A stretch of 37,470 nucleotides of DNA from Deltaproteobacteria bacterium (GTDB taxonomy: Bacteria; Myxococcota_A; UBA9160; PR03), in assembly GCA_035063765.1 (NCBI GenBank), contig JAPSFT010000032.1, forward strand, positions 1-37,470. Direction: 5' to 3'. Position numbers and translations under genes: made by a program. A model generated the notes under the pieces. It worked only from the letters and a program-made list of their open reading frames with translations, searched no databases and had not been told where the DNA came from. Below are positions 1-7,430 of the stretch, piece after piece (position 1 is the stretch's first letter; each line of letters begins with the position of its first letter).

Positions 1-2323
1 GGCGCACGACCAGGTCGAAGCGCCGGTCGCCCTCGAAGACCTGCCCCGCCACCTCGCCGCCGATCGCGATGCGCGCCACCTCCTGCACCTCGTCGAGCGA
101 GAGGCCGAAGCGCGCCAGCGCGGCGCGGTCGAAGCGGATCTCGAGGAAGGGGAGCCCGGCGCCCTGCTCGGCCTTCACGTCGGCCGCCCCCCGGATCCCC
201 TCGAGGACTCCGGCGACCTCCTCGCCGAGGTGCTGCAGCGTCGCGAAGTCGTCGCCGAAGATCTTGACCGCGACGTCGCTGCGCACGCCGGCGATCAGCT
301 CGTTGAAGCGCAGCTCGATCGGCTGGCTGATCTCGTAGCTGTTGCCGGGCTGGGTTGCGAGCCGCTCCTCGATTTCCGTCACGAGGCGCGCCTTCGGCTT
401 CTCGGGATCCGGCCAGGCGCTCCGCGGCTTCAGCATGACGTAGCCGTCCGCGATGCTCGGCGGCATCGGGTCGGTGGCGATCTCCGCGGTGCCGATCCGG
501 GCCATCGTGTGCGAGACCTCGGGCAGCGCGAGCAGCGCCCGCTCCACGCCCTTCTGCATCGCGATCGACTGCGTGAGGCTGGTGCCGGGGATGCGCAGCG
601 CCTGCACCGCGACGTCCCCCTCGTCGAGGGTCGGGATGAACTCGCGGCCCATGCCCGACGCCAGCCCGAGCGCACCGGCGGCCAGGGCCGCGGCGGCGGC
701 GAGCACGGGCAGCGGCCGCGCGAGCGCGTGCTCGAGGACCCAGGCGTAGCCGCGCCGCGCCCCGCCCATCAACGCGTTCTCGCGCTCGCGCACCCGGCCG
801 CCGAGGAAGACGGCCACCGCGGCCGGCACGAAGGTCACCGAGAGCAGCAGCGCCGCGAGCAGCGCCAGGATCACGGTGATCGCCATCGGCTGGAACATCT
901 TCCCCTCGACGCCCGCGAGCGCGAGGATCGGCACGTAGACGATCAGGATGATCGTCACGCCGAAGACGCTCGGCCGGACCACCTGCCGGGTCGCCTCCGC
1001 CACCGTGTCGAGGCGCTCCGCCAGGGGAAGCGGGCCGCCGCGCTCGGCCTGCGCCTCCGCCAGGCGCCGGATGCAGTTCTCGACGATGATCACCGCGCCG
1101 TCCACGATCAGGCCGAAGTCGAGCGCGCCGAGGCTCATCAGGTTGCCGCTGATCCGCCCGCGGGCCATGCCCGCGAAGGTGAGCAGCATCGAGAGCGGGA
1201 TCACCAGTGCGGTCAGGAAGGCTGCCCGCACGTTGCCGAGCAGCAGGAAGAGCACGACCACGACCAGCAGCGCGCCCTCGACGAGGTTGCGCTCGACCGT
1301 CGCGATCGTCCGCTCGACGAGCTCGCTGCGGTCGTAGACGGTTCGCGTGACGACGCCCTCCGGCAGGGTCTCGTTCACCTCGGCGAGCTTCGCGGCCACG
1401 CGCTGCGACACCGAGCGGCTGTTCTCGCCGAGCAGCATGATGACCGTGCCGAGCACCACCTCCTCGCCGTCCAGGGTGGCGGCTCCCGTCCGCAGCTCGC
1501 GCCCCGGCCCGACCTCGGCGACCTCCGCGACGCGCACCGGCACGCCCTCGTGCAGGCCGACCACGATCCGCTCGACGTCCTCCGGACCCGCCACCTGGCC
1601 GGGCGCGCGGACCAGCACCTGCTCGCCGTTCTTCTCGATGTAGCCCGCGCCGACGTTCGCGTTGTTGCGCGCGATGGCGTCGAGCAGGTCGCGGAACGAG
1701 AGCCCGTAGGCGACCAGGCGCTCGGGCCGCGGCGTCACGTGGATCTCCTGCGCGAAGCCGCCGATCGTGCTGACCTCCGCGACGCCGGACACCCCGCGCA
1801 GCTGCGGGCGCACGACCCAGTCCTGGAGCGTGCGCAGGCTGGTGGCGTCCCAGGGACGGCCCTGTGGATCGAGGGCGCCGGGCTCGGCCGCCATCGTGAA
1901 CGAGAAGATCTCGCCGAGGCCCGTCGCGATCGGGCCGAGCGTCGGCTCGACGCCAGGCGGCAGCGAGCCCGCCGCCTCGCGCAGCCGCTCGCCGATCAGC
2001 TGGCGCGCGAAGTAGACGTCGGTGCCGTCCTCGAAGACCACCGTCACCTGCGAGAGCCCGTAGCGGGAGAGCGAGCGCGTGTGGTCGAGGCGCGGCAGGC
2101 CGGCCAGCGTGGTCTCGATCGGCACCGTGATCCGCTGCTCGATCTCGAGCGGCGAGAAGCCGGGCGCCTCGGTGTTCACCTGCACCTGCACGTTCGTGAT
2201 GTCGGGCACGGCGTCGATCGGGAGCTGCGTGAAGCTCCAGGCGCCGAACGCGGCGGCGAACGCCGTGGCCGCCAGCACGAGCCAGCGGCGGCGCAACGAG
2301 AAGTGGATCACGGCGTCCAGCAC
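1..2323 (-). CDS. czcA: CzcA-type heavy-metal RND efflux pump, C-terminus cut by window edge
   Basis: Inner-membrane proton/cation antiporter of a tripartite CzcCBA pump that expels divalent metals. About 774 N-terminal codons are present; the family is about 1030-1060 residues long, so the last quarter lies beyond base 1. The N-terminus starts V/M-LDAVIHFSLRRR, typical of CzcA. In TM4 the signature DFGLIVDGAVIIVEN places acidic residues at D402, D408 and E415, the same numbering as the residues known to matter in Cupriavidus metallidurans CzcA. This points to the Zn/Co/Cd/Ni (HME-1/2) class rather than CusA, which lacks that pattern. The start is GTG at 2323-2321: an in-frame TAG lies six codons upstream, no ATG lies between, and a GGAGG sits about 6 bases before the GTG. 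It is the last gene of the czcC-czcB-czcA unit. The metal specificity is inferred. Confidence 0.95.
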   Translation of the reverse strand, partial: MLDAVIHFSLRRRWLVLAATAFAAAFGAWSFTQLPIDAVPDITNVQVQVNTEAPGFSPLEIEQRITVPIETTLAGLPRLDHTRSLSRYGLSQVTVVFEDGTDVYFARQLIGERLREAAGSLPPGVEPTLGPIATGLGEIFSFTMAAEPGALDPQGRPWDATSLRTLQDWVVRPQLRGVSGVAEVSTIGGFAQEIHVTPRPERLVAYGLSFRDLLDAIARNNANVGAGYIEKNGEQVLVRAPGQVAGPEDVERIVVGLHEGVPVRVAEVAEVGPGRELRTGAATLDGEEVVLGTVIMLLGENSRSVSQRVAAKLAEVNETLPEGVVTRTVYDRSELVERTIATVERNLVEGALLVVVVLFLLLGNVRAAFLTALVIPLSMLLTFAGMARGRISGNLMSLGALDFGLIVDGAVIIVENCIRRLAEAQAERGGPLPLAERLDTVAEATRQVVRPSVFGVTIILIVYVPILALAGVEGKMFQPMAITVILALLAALLLSVTFVPAAVAVFLGGRVRERENALMGGARRGYAWVLEHALARPLPVLAAAAALAAGALGLASGMGREFIPTLDEGDVAVQALRIPGTSLTQSIAMQKGVERALLALPEVSHTMARIGTAEIATDPMPPSIADGYVMLKPRSAWPDPEKPKARLVTEIEERLATQPGNSYEISQPIELRFNELIAGVRSDVAVKIFGDDFATLQHLGEEVAGVLEGIRGAADVKAEQGAGLPFLEIRFDRAALARFGLSLDEVQEVARIAIGGEVAGQVFEGDRRFDLVVR

Positions 2324-2340
2324 GGCGCCCTCCTGCTCCT
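2324..2340 (-). promoter_or_regulatory. Ribosome binding site that fixes the czcA start
   Basis: Reading on the minus strand, AGGAGCAGGAGGGCGCC directly precedes the GTG. The in-frame TAG at 2341-2339 excludes any earlier start, and the GGAGG is at good spacing from the GTG at 2323. The rest of the 71-base czcB-czcA spacer holds a 13-codon mini-ORF (2380-2339) ending at that TAG. Confidence 0.6.
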
Positions 2341-2394
2341 AGGCGACCGGCCGAAGCCGCGTCGGGGCGATCCTCTCCATCCCGTGTCGGTCTC

Positions 2395-3354
2395 CTAGTG
2401 CTCGTGGCTCGCGCCGGCCTTGCCGGCCTCGGCCTTCACGACGAAGCTCCCCTGGGCCGCGTAGCGCTGGCCGGCGGCCAGGCCCGCGCGCACCTCGACG
2501 CGCTCCGCGTCGCGGCGCCCGAGCTCGACGGGCTGCGCCACGAAGCCGCCCTCGCGCTCGAGGTAGACGACGTCGCGGTCGCCCAGCCGCTGCACGGCCC
2601 CGGCGGCGACCGCCACCGCCACGTCCTCGGACTCACGCTCGACCTCGGCGGTGACGAACAGGCCCGGGCGCCAGGTGCGATCCGGGTTCGGCAGCACGGC
2701 CCGCGCCAGGAGCGTCTGGGTGTTCGGTGCCCCGACCGGCGAGAGATACGAGATCGTGCTCTCCGCGGGCGGCGTGCCGTCGCCGGCGTCGACGCGTACG
2801 CGCTGGCCGAGCCGCAGCCGGCCGAAGTCGGGGCGGTAGACGTCGAGATCCACCCACACGGTCGAGAGGTCGGCGATCACGAAGATCTCCTGCTCGCTCG
2901 ACACGAACTCGCCGGGTGCGATCTCCTTGGCGATCACGGTGCCCGCGAGGCGCGCGCGCACCTCGTAGGGGTGCAGGCTCTCGTTGCTCTCGATGACCGC
3001 GAGCAGGTCACCGGGCGCGACCCGATCGCCGACGCGCTTGTGGACCGCGAGCACCGCGCCCGGGAAGCGCGGCCGGAGATGGGCGAGCGCGTCCTCGTTG
3101 GCGGTGATGCGGCCCCCCAGCACCACGTGCTCGTGGATCGTCGCGGGGCCGGCGGTGGCAACCTCGATGCCGGCGGCTGCGCGCTGCGCAGCGTCCATCG
3201 GGATCGGCTCCGGCGCGGACGCGTGGTCGTGGCCGTCGCGCTCGGGCCCATGGGCTTCGCTCCCGTCGTCTGCGTGCGGCTCGCCGGCTCCGCAGCCGGC
3301 CAGGGCCCCGGCGATCGCGAGCGCCGCCGCTCGCAGGAGCGTCCCGCGGATCAT
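2395..3354 (-). CDS. czcB: CzcB/CusB-like periplasmic adaptor lipoprotein of the metal RND pump
   Basis: Membrane-fusion adaptor of 319 residues linking the RND pump to the outer-membrane factor. The N-terminus MIRGTLLRAAALAIAGALAGC ends in a lipobox (LAGC, Cys21), so it is probably lipid-anchored. Residues 24-50 are rich in His and Asp (HADDG, HGPERDGHDH) and the tail ends HEH, both plausible metal-binding stretches. A barrel-sandwich/lipoyl-like segment follows (residues about 75-170, with AVHKRVGDRVAPGDLLAVIES), then beta-barrel and membrane-proximal parts. The ATG shares an ATGA with the czcC stop (3351-3354), which implies translational coupling. Adaptor identity is clear; the metal range is inferred. 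Confidence 0.92.
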   Translation of the reverse strand: MIRGTLLRAAALAIAGALAGCGAGEPHADDGSEAHGPERDGHDHASAPEPIPMDAAQRAAAGIEVATAGPATIHEHVVLGGRITANEDALAHLRPRFPGAVLAVHKRVGDRVAPGDLLAVIESNESLHPYEVRARLAGTVIAKEIAPGEFVSSEQEIFVIADLSTVWVDLDVYRPDFGRLRLGQRVRVDAGDGTPPAESTISYLSPVGAPNTQTLLARAVLPNPDRTWRPGLFVTAEVERESEDVAVAVAAGAVQRLGDRDVVYLEREGGFVAQPVELGRRDAERVEVRAGLAAGQRYAAQGSFVVKAEAGKAGASHEH

Positions 3355-4703
3355 CGGGCCGCCCTCCCGAGCGGTGCGCCGGTGAGGCGCTCCAGCCGAT
3401 GCGCGGCGCGCTGCGCCTCGAGCAGGGCGTCGACCCGGCGCAGGGAGGTGGCGATCCGCTCGGCCTCGGCCTCCAGCACCTCGTGCTGGGAGTTGCGGCC
3501 GGCCTCGTAGCCGCGCCGGAGCTCGGCGGCGAGGCGATCGAGCGCAGGGAGCACGCTCGCACCGAGCCGCTCCGCCTCCGCGCTCGAGGCCAGGAGCGCG
3601 GCCCGCGCCGCCGCGAGCTCGGCGTCCGCGCGCTGCTCCGCCGCGCGCTGCTCCTGCTCGACCCGGGCGCGCCGGTAGCGCGCCTCCGCGATCGCCCCGT
3701 CGTTGCGATCCCAGAGCGGAAGCGGGAGCGACGCCCCGAAGACGAGCGTCGCGTCGTCGGAGCCGGCCAGGTAGCGCGGCCCTGCCGCGAGCGTCACGTC
3801 GGGCACGCGCGCGCTGCGGGCGCCCGCGAGCTCGGCGTCGCGGCCCTCGCGCGCCACGGCCCAGCGCGCCCGCTCGGGGCTCCCGGCCGCACGGCTGCGC
3901 AGCTCGTCGAGGGGCGGCGGCTCGGGCGGCACCCCGAGGTCGCCGGCGGCGCGCTCGAAGCGGGCCTCCGTGCCGCCCCACTGCTGGGCGAGCGCCGCAC
4001 GTGCGACCGCCACCGCGCGCTCGGCGCGTTCGCTCGCGAGGGCGGCTTCGGCAACGGTGACGTCGGCGCGGATCCGCTCGGCCGGCGAGGCCAGCCCGGC
4101 CGCGACCCGCTGCCGGGCAGCGCGACCGAGCGCCGCGGCGAGGCGGGCGGCAGCGGCGGCAAGCCGGCTCCTCTCCTGCGCGGCGAGCAGCTCGGCGAAC
4201 GCGTCCGCGGTCGCGGTGAAGACGTCGAGACGGCGCGCCTCGTGGTCCCAGCCGGCCAGCCCGCGCTCGGCCTCGGCGAGACGCACGCGCGCCGCGCGCT
4301 TGCCGCCGAGCTCGACGAGCTGCCCGATCTCGAGCGTCGTCTGCGACTCGCTCGCACCCCCGAGCTCCCCGCTGCCGAGGACGTCCTCGACCTCGAGCGA
4401 GAGGGTCGGGTTCGGGCGCCGGCCGGCCTGGAGCAGCGCCGCCTCGCGCGCGCGCAGCTCGTAGGCCTCGGAGGCGAGCTCGGGGTTCCCGAGCAGCGCG
4501 GCCGCGAGCGCGTCCTCGAGGCCCAGGACGCCCGTGGGATCCACGGCCGCCGGCGCGGCGCTCGCCGCCGGATCCGCGGCAGCGGAGAAGGTGGGGAGCT
4601 CGCGGCCCAGGGGGAGCGGGCCGGGCGGCCCGGGCTGGGCCTGCGCAGGGGCGGCGAGCGCGGCGCACAGCGCCGGCGCCCAGGCCGCGACGGATCGTCG
4701 CAT
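3351..4703 (-). CDS. czcC: CzcC/TolC-type outer-membrane factor of the metal efflux pump
   Basis: Outer-membrane channel of 450 residues in the TolC/OEP family. It has a signal peptide (MRRSVAAWAPALCAALAAPAQAQ, likely cut after AQA) and two OEP repeats of long Ala/Glu/Arg-rich helices (for example LEDALAAALLGNPELASEAY near residue 60). The motif RRPNPTLSLEVED is typical of CzcC relatives. The ATG at 4703 is preferred because a Sec signal follows at once and GAGGA lies upstream; translation open further upstream to 4790 runs through the inverted repeat and has no family likeness. It overlaps czcB by 4 bases. It follows the small His-rich protein across a 96-base spacer full of inverted repeats. 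Confidence 0.93.
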   Translation of the reverse strand: MRRSVAAWAPALCAALAAPAQAQPGPPGPLPLGRELPTFSAAADPAASAAPAAVDPTGVLGLEDALAAALLGNPELASEAYELRAREAALLQAGRRPNPTLSLEVEDVLGSGELGGASESQTTLEIGQLVELGGKRAARVRLAEAERGLAGWDHEARRLDVFTATADAFAELLAAQERSRLAAAAARLAAALGRAARQRVAAGLASPAERIRADVTVAEAALASERAERAVAVARAALAQQWGGTEARFERAAGDLGVPPEPPPLDELRSRAAGSPERARWAVAREGRDAELAGARSARVPDVTLAAGPRYLAGSDDATLVFGASLPLPLWDRNDGAIAEARYRRARVEQEQRAAEQRADAELAAARAALLASSAEAERLGASVLPALDRLAAELRRGYEAGRNSQHEVLEAEAERIATSLRRVDALLEAQRAAHRLERLTGAPLGRAAR

Positions 4704-4723
4704 CGTGTCGTCCTCGCACGGGA

Positions 4724-4800
4724 GACGGAGGCACGCGCGCGGCCTCGAGGCCGCGCACGCGGAACGCGCGCGCCCTCGCGCGCGCAGCACGGCCTCCGTC
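4724..4800 (-). repeat. Compound inverted repeat between the His-rich gene and czcC (three-way-junction-like)
   Basis: Perfect 9-base arms GACGGAGGC (4724-4732) and GCCTCCGTC (4792-4800) enclose two further hairpins. One is a 20-base self-complementary palindrome at 4737-4756. The other has 7-base GCGCGCG/CGCGCGC arms at 4766-4783. The outer arm touches the stop codon of the upstream gene (4802-4800), and the structure ends about 20 bases before the czcC start. There is no T-tract, so it may be an mRNA processing, stability or attenuation structure rather than an intrinsic terminator. Confidence 0.65.
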
Positions 4801-5252
4801 TAGACGCGCAGGACGACGGTGCGCAGGAGCGCCGCGCTGCGTCCCGCGGCACGCAGCCCCCCGTTCCACGGGAGCTCCGCGATCGACGCGGGCGCGAGCG
4901 CGACGCCGGCCGCCAGCCAGGCGGGCGGTGCCGGGAGGCGACGGGCGCCCTCCCGCAGCGGATCGGACGCCACGAGGTGGACGACGTGGTCCCCTTCGTG
5001 GGCTTCGAGGCCCGGGCCGCCGTGATCGTCGTGGCGGTCGTGATGGAGGACCACGTCCAGGTGGCCGGTGTCGGGCTCGAGCGAGAGCCGGTGCCCGCCG
5101 TCCAGGCTCGCTGCGAGCGATCCGACGAGGACGCCCGGGTGCGCCGCGAAGAGGTACGCGAGCGTCGAGGCCAGCAGGGCGGCGCGGACCAGGGGTCGGC
5201 GGGGCGGAACGGACTTCACGGCGGGCCCAGGCTCCCGGAGGCGGATCCGCAT
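4800..5252 (-). CDS. Small His-rich exported/membrane protein leading the czc operon
   Basis: A 150-residue protein I cannot assign to a named family. A basic N-terminus is followed by one hydrophobic segment (about residues 22-46, LVRAALLASTLAYLFA...), which would act as a signal or anchor. The middle (about residues 62-95) is packed with His and Asp, including HHDRHDDHGG and HEGDHVVHL, and would suit metal binding in the periplasm. The C-terminus ends RTVVLRV. It is upstream of and co-oriented with czcCBA, so it may sense, buffer or deliver metal to the pump (inference). The start is uncertain: ATG at 5252, or GTG at 5219, which would still keep the hydrophobic segment. Confidence 0.72.
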   Translation of the reverse strand: MRIRLREPGPAVKSVPPRRPLVRAALLASTLAYLFAAHPGVLVGSLAASLDGGHRLSLEPDTGHLDVVLHHDRHDDHGGPGLEAHEGDHVVHLVASDPLREGARRLPAPPAWLAAGVALAPASIAELPWNGGLRAAGRSAALLRTVVLRV

Positions 5253-5320
5253 GTCAACCGCGCCGGCTCCGCCCGCCCAGCGCGGTAGATTGTGCCTCCC
5301 ACCCGGCTCGCGAGGCCCCG

Positions 5321-5983
5321 ATGCCCGACGCCCCCAAGTCCTTCCACCTCTCGCCCGCCGTCCACGACTACCTGGTCCGGCACGGCACCCCGCCCGACGC
5401 CGTGCAGCAGGAGCTGATCGCGGCGACGAAGCAGCTCGGCGGGATCTCGCTCATGCAGATCGCGCCCGAGCAGGGCGCCTTCCTGACCCTGCTCGCGCGC
5501 GCGATCGGCGCGCGCCAAGCGCTCGAGGTCGGCACCTTCACCGGCTACTCGGCCCTGTGCATCGCGCGCGGGCTCGCGCCCGGGGGCCGGCTGCTCTGCT
5601 GCGACGTCTCCGAGGAGTGGACCGCGATCGCGCGCCGCTTCTGGGCGAAGGCGGGCGTCGCCGAGCGCATCGAGCTGCGCCTCGGCCCGGCGGCCGAGAC
5701 GCTCGCCGCGCTGCCGCGCGAGCCCCGCTTCGACCTCGCCTTCCTCGACGCCGACAAGGGCGGCTACCCGCTCTACTACGAGGAGATCCTGGAGCGGCTG
5801 CGCCCGGGCGGGCTCGTGCTCGTCGACAACGTGCTCTGGTTCGGGCGCGTCGCCGACCCGGCGGCCGACGACGAGGCGACCGGGCAGATCCGGGCCTTCA
5901 ACGCGAAGCTCGCCGCCGATCCGCGCGTCGAGGTCGTCCTGCTCCCGATCGGCGACGGGCTCACGATCGCGCGCAAGCGCTGA
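5321..5983 (+). CDS. SAM-dependent O-methyltransferase, caffeoyl-CoA OMT-like (Methyltransf_3)
   Basis: Class I methyltransferase of 220 residues, the usual size for the cation-dependent O-methyltransferase family, which methylates catechol-type hydroxyls. The SAM-binding motif I is LEVGTFTGYSALCIA (residues 69-82). The family's metal-ligand pattern is visible as D143 in FLDADK and D169-N170 in VLVDNVLW. The C-terminal IGDGLTIARKR is also typical. ATG at 5321 begins MPDAPKSFHLSP, which matches family N-termini. A weak -10-like TAGATT lies at 5286-5291. The 3' end overlaps the convergent GST-like gene by 23 bases. The substrate cannot be told from sequence. Confidence 0.92.
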   Translation: MPDAPKSFHLSPAVHDYLVRHGTPPDAVQQELIAATKQLGGISLMQIAPEQGAFLTLLARAIGARQALEVGTFTGYSALCIARGLAPGGRLLCCDVSEEWTAIARRFWAKAGVAERIELRLGPAAETLAALPREPRFDLAFLDADKGGYPLYYEEILERLRPGGLVLVDNVLWFGRVADPAADDEATGQIRAFNAKLAADPRVEVVLLPIGDGLTIARKR

Positions 5984-6641
5984 GCGCCACGGCGTCGGTC
6001 TCCGGGATGCGCTCGGGCTCCGCGCGGGCCGCGGCCGTCCACTCGCAGAGCGCGGGGAGCGCGCGCACCGCGTCGGCGTAGGCCCGCGCCGCCGGCGGGA
6101 GCGCCACGCCGTAGCTGTGGAAGCGCGTCACCACGGGCGCGTACATCGCGTCGGCGATCGTGAAGGAGCCGAAGAGGAAGGGCCCGGCCAGACCGGAGCG
6201 CGCGCGGCAGCCCTCCCAGATCGCGACGACGCGCTCGACCTCGGCGTGCACCTCGGGTGCCAGCGCGAGGTGCGCGCCCTCCGCGCGCAGGTTCATCGGC
6301 AGGGCGCTGCGCAGCGCGGCGAAGCCCGCGTGCATCTCCGCGCTGATCGCCCGCGCGTGCGCGCGCGCGGCCGCCTCCGCCGGCCACAGGCCCGCCTGCG
6401 GCGCTTGCTCGGCGGCGTACTCGCAGATCGCGAGCGAGTCCCAGACCGTGAGCGCACCGTCGTGCAGGACAGGCACCCAGCCGGCGGGCGAGTGGCGGAG
6501 GATCGCCGCCCGGGTCCCCGCGACCGAGAGGGGGATGCGCTGCTCCTCGAAGGCGAGCCCGGCCATGCGCAACGCGAGCCAGGCGCGCAGCGACCACGAC
6601 GAGTAGTTCTTGTTGCCGATCACGAGGATCCGGGACGCCAA
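5961..6641 (-). CDS. Glutathione S-transferase family protein
   Basis: A cytoplasmic GST-fold protein of 226 residues. The thioredoxin-like N-domain begins RILVIGNKNYSSWSLRAWLAL and continues to the cis-Pro loop (GWVPVLHDGALTVWDSLAICEYAAE), where the DS pair would bind the glutathione gamma-glutamyl group. The all-helical C-domain includes FLFGSFTIADAMYAPVVTRF (about residues 152-171), a typical GST hydrophobic core. It starts with TTG at 6641; GGAGGA lies just upstream on the minus strand and the first residues fit the family. It converges on and overlaps the O-methyltransferase by 23 bases. It could act in detoxification or as a dehalogenase/isomerase; the reaction is unknown. Confidence 0.9.
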   Translation of the reverse strand: MASRILVIGNKNYSSWSLRAWLALRMAGLAFEEQRIPLSVAGTRAAILRHSPAGWVPVLHDGALTVWDSLAICEYAAEQAPQAGLWPAEAAARAHARAISAEMHAGFAALRSALPMNLRAEGAHLALAPEVHAEVERVVAIWEGCRARSGLAGPFLFGSFTIADAMYAPVVTRFHSYGVALPPAARAYADAVRALPALCEWTAAARAEPERIPETDAVALSACARS

Positions 6642-6724
6642 CGCTCCTCCCTGCCGCGCGCCGGGCGCCGGTCGCCGCCCCGCGGCCTGCGGGCGGGCCC
6701 TTGTCGCAAGGCACGCAGTAGGTT

Positions 6725-6738
6725 AGTAAACGCTCACT
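6725..6738. promoter_or_regulatory. Operator-like palindrome directly before tetR
   Basis: AGTAAACGCTCACT is an imperfect palindrome (half-sites AGTrArCG) ending two bases before the tetR ATG. Its form resembles known TetR/AcrR operators with AGTGAGCG / CGCTCACT half-sites, so autorepression of tetR-emrAB is likely. A weak TTGTCG (6701-6706) followed 17 bases later by TAGTAA (6724-6729) could be the promoter; if so the transcript would be nearly leaderless and the operator would cover the -10 box. Confidence 0.5.
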
Positions 6739-6740
6739 CG

Positions 6741-7430
6741 ATGTCCTCCTCGACCCCGCGGCCCCGTCCCCGCCGCCGGCCGGCCGCCGCCACGCGCCCG
6801 GCCCGCCGGGAGCGCCCGCGCGGGGCCGAGCGCCGGCGCCAGATCCTCGACGAGGCGGCGCGCCTGTTCGCGAGCGCCGGCTTCCGCGGCGTCACGACGC
6901 GCGACGTGGCGGCGCGGGTCGGCATCACCGAGGCCGCGCTCTACCGCTACTTCCCGGGCAAGGAGGCGATCTACGCGGCGATCCTCGAGGAGCGCATGGC
7001 CAGCGCCGACCCGCTGGCGGCGCTCGAGGAGGCGGCCGCCGCGGGCCGCGACCGCGAGGTGTTCACGGGCCTCGCGCTGCTCCTCCTGCGGCGGGTCGAG
7101 CAGGACCCCTCGCTGCTGCGCCTGCTGCTCTTCTCCGCGCTCGAGGGCCACGACATGGCGGGCCCCTTCCAGGAGAAGCGCATCCGGCGCCTGCGCAGCT
7201 TCCTCGAGGAGTACGCCAAGCGCCGCCAGCGCGAGGGCGCCTTCCGCGGCATCGACCCGGCCCTGACGGCGCGCGCCTTCATCGGGATGGTCGTGGACCA
7301 CCTGATCGTGCGGCACGTCTTCGGGCAGCGCGACGCCTACCCGCAGCCGCCCGAGGCGGTCGCCGAGGCCTACGTCGCGATCTTCCTCGACGGCGTGCGC
7401 GCCCGGGCCGGGCGGGCCCGCCGTGGCTGA
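6741..7430 (+). CDS. TetR/AcrR-family transcriptional regulator of the emrAB-like pump
   Basis: A 229-residue repressor. The first 30 residues are Arg/Pro-rich and low in complexity. The TetR DNA-binding domain follows: RRRQILDEAARLFASAGFRG, then the helix-turn-helix at residues about 51-72 (VTTRDVAARVGITEAALYRYF) and the closing PGKEAIYAAIL. The C-terminal helical domain (about 90-225) would bind a ligand and form the dimer. ATG at 6741 is chosen because the operator-like palindrome lies immediately upstream. The stop overlaps the emrA start by 8 bases, so regulator and pump are probably co-translated. The likely role is ligand-relieved repression of the downstream pump (inference from context). 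Confidence 0.93.
   Translation: MSSSTPRPRPRRRPAAATRPARRERPRGAERRRQILDEAARLFASAGFRGVTTRDVAARVGITEAALYRYFPGKEAIYAAILEERMASADPLAALEEAAAAGRDREVFTGLALLLLRRVEQDPSLLRLLLFSALEGHDMAGPFQEKRIRRLRSFLEEYAKRRQREGAFRGIDPALTARAFIGMVVDHLIVRHVFGQRDAYPQPPEAVAEAYVAIFLDGVRARAGRARRG

Noticed and set aside
2339-2341. TAG before czcA as a recoded or disrupting stop
   Set aside because: CzcA proteins begin at the equivalent of the GTG (M-LDAVI), D402/D408/E415 numbering agrees with that start, and a ribosome site fits it; no recoding is needed.
230-2398. Long plus-strand open frame of 722 codons opposite czcA
   Set aside because: Its product is Arg/His/Glu-rich low-complexity sequence typical of the antisense of a GC-rich gene; the minus strand encodes an unmistakable CzcA.
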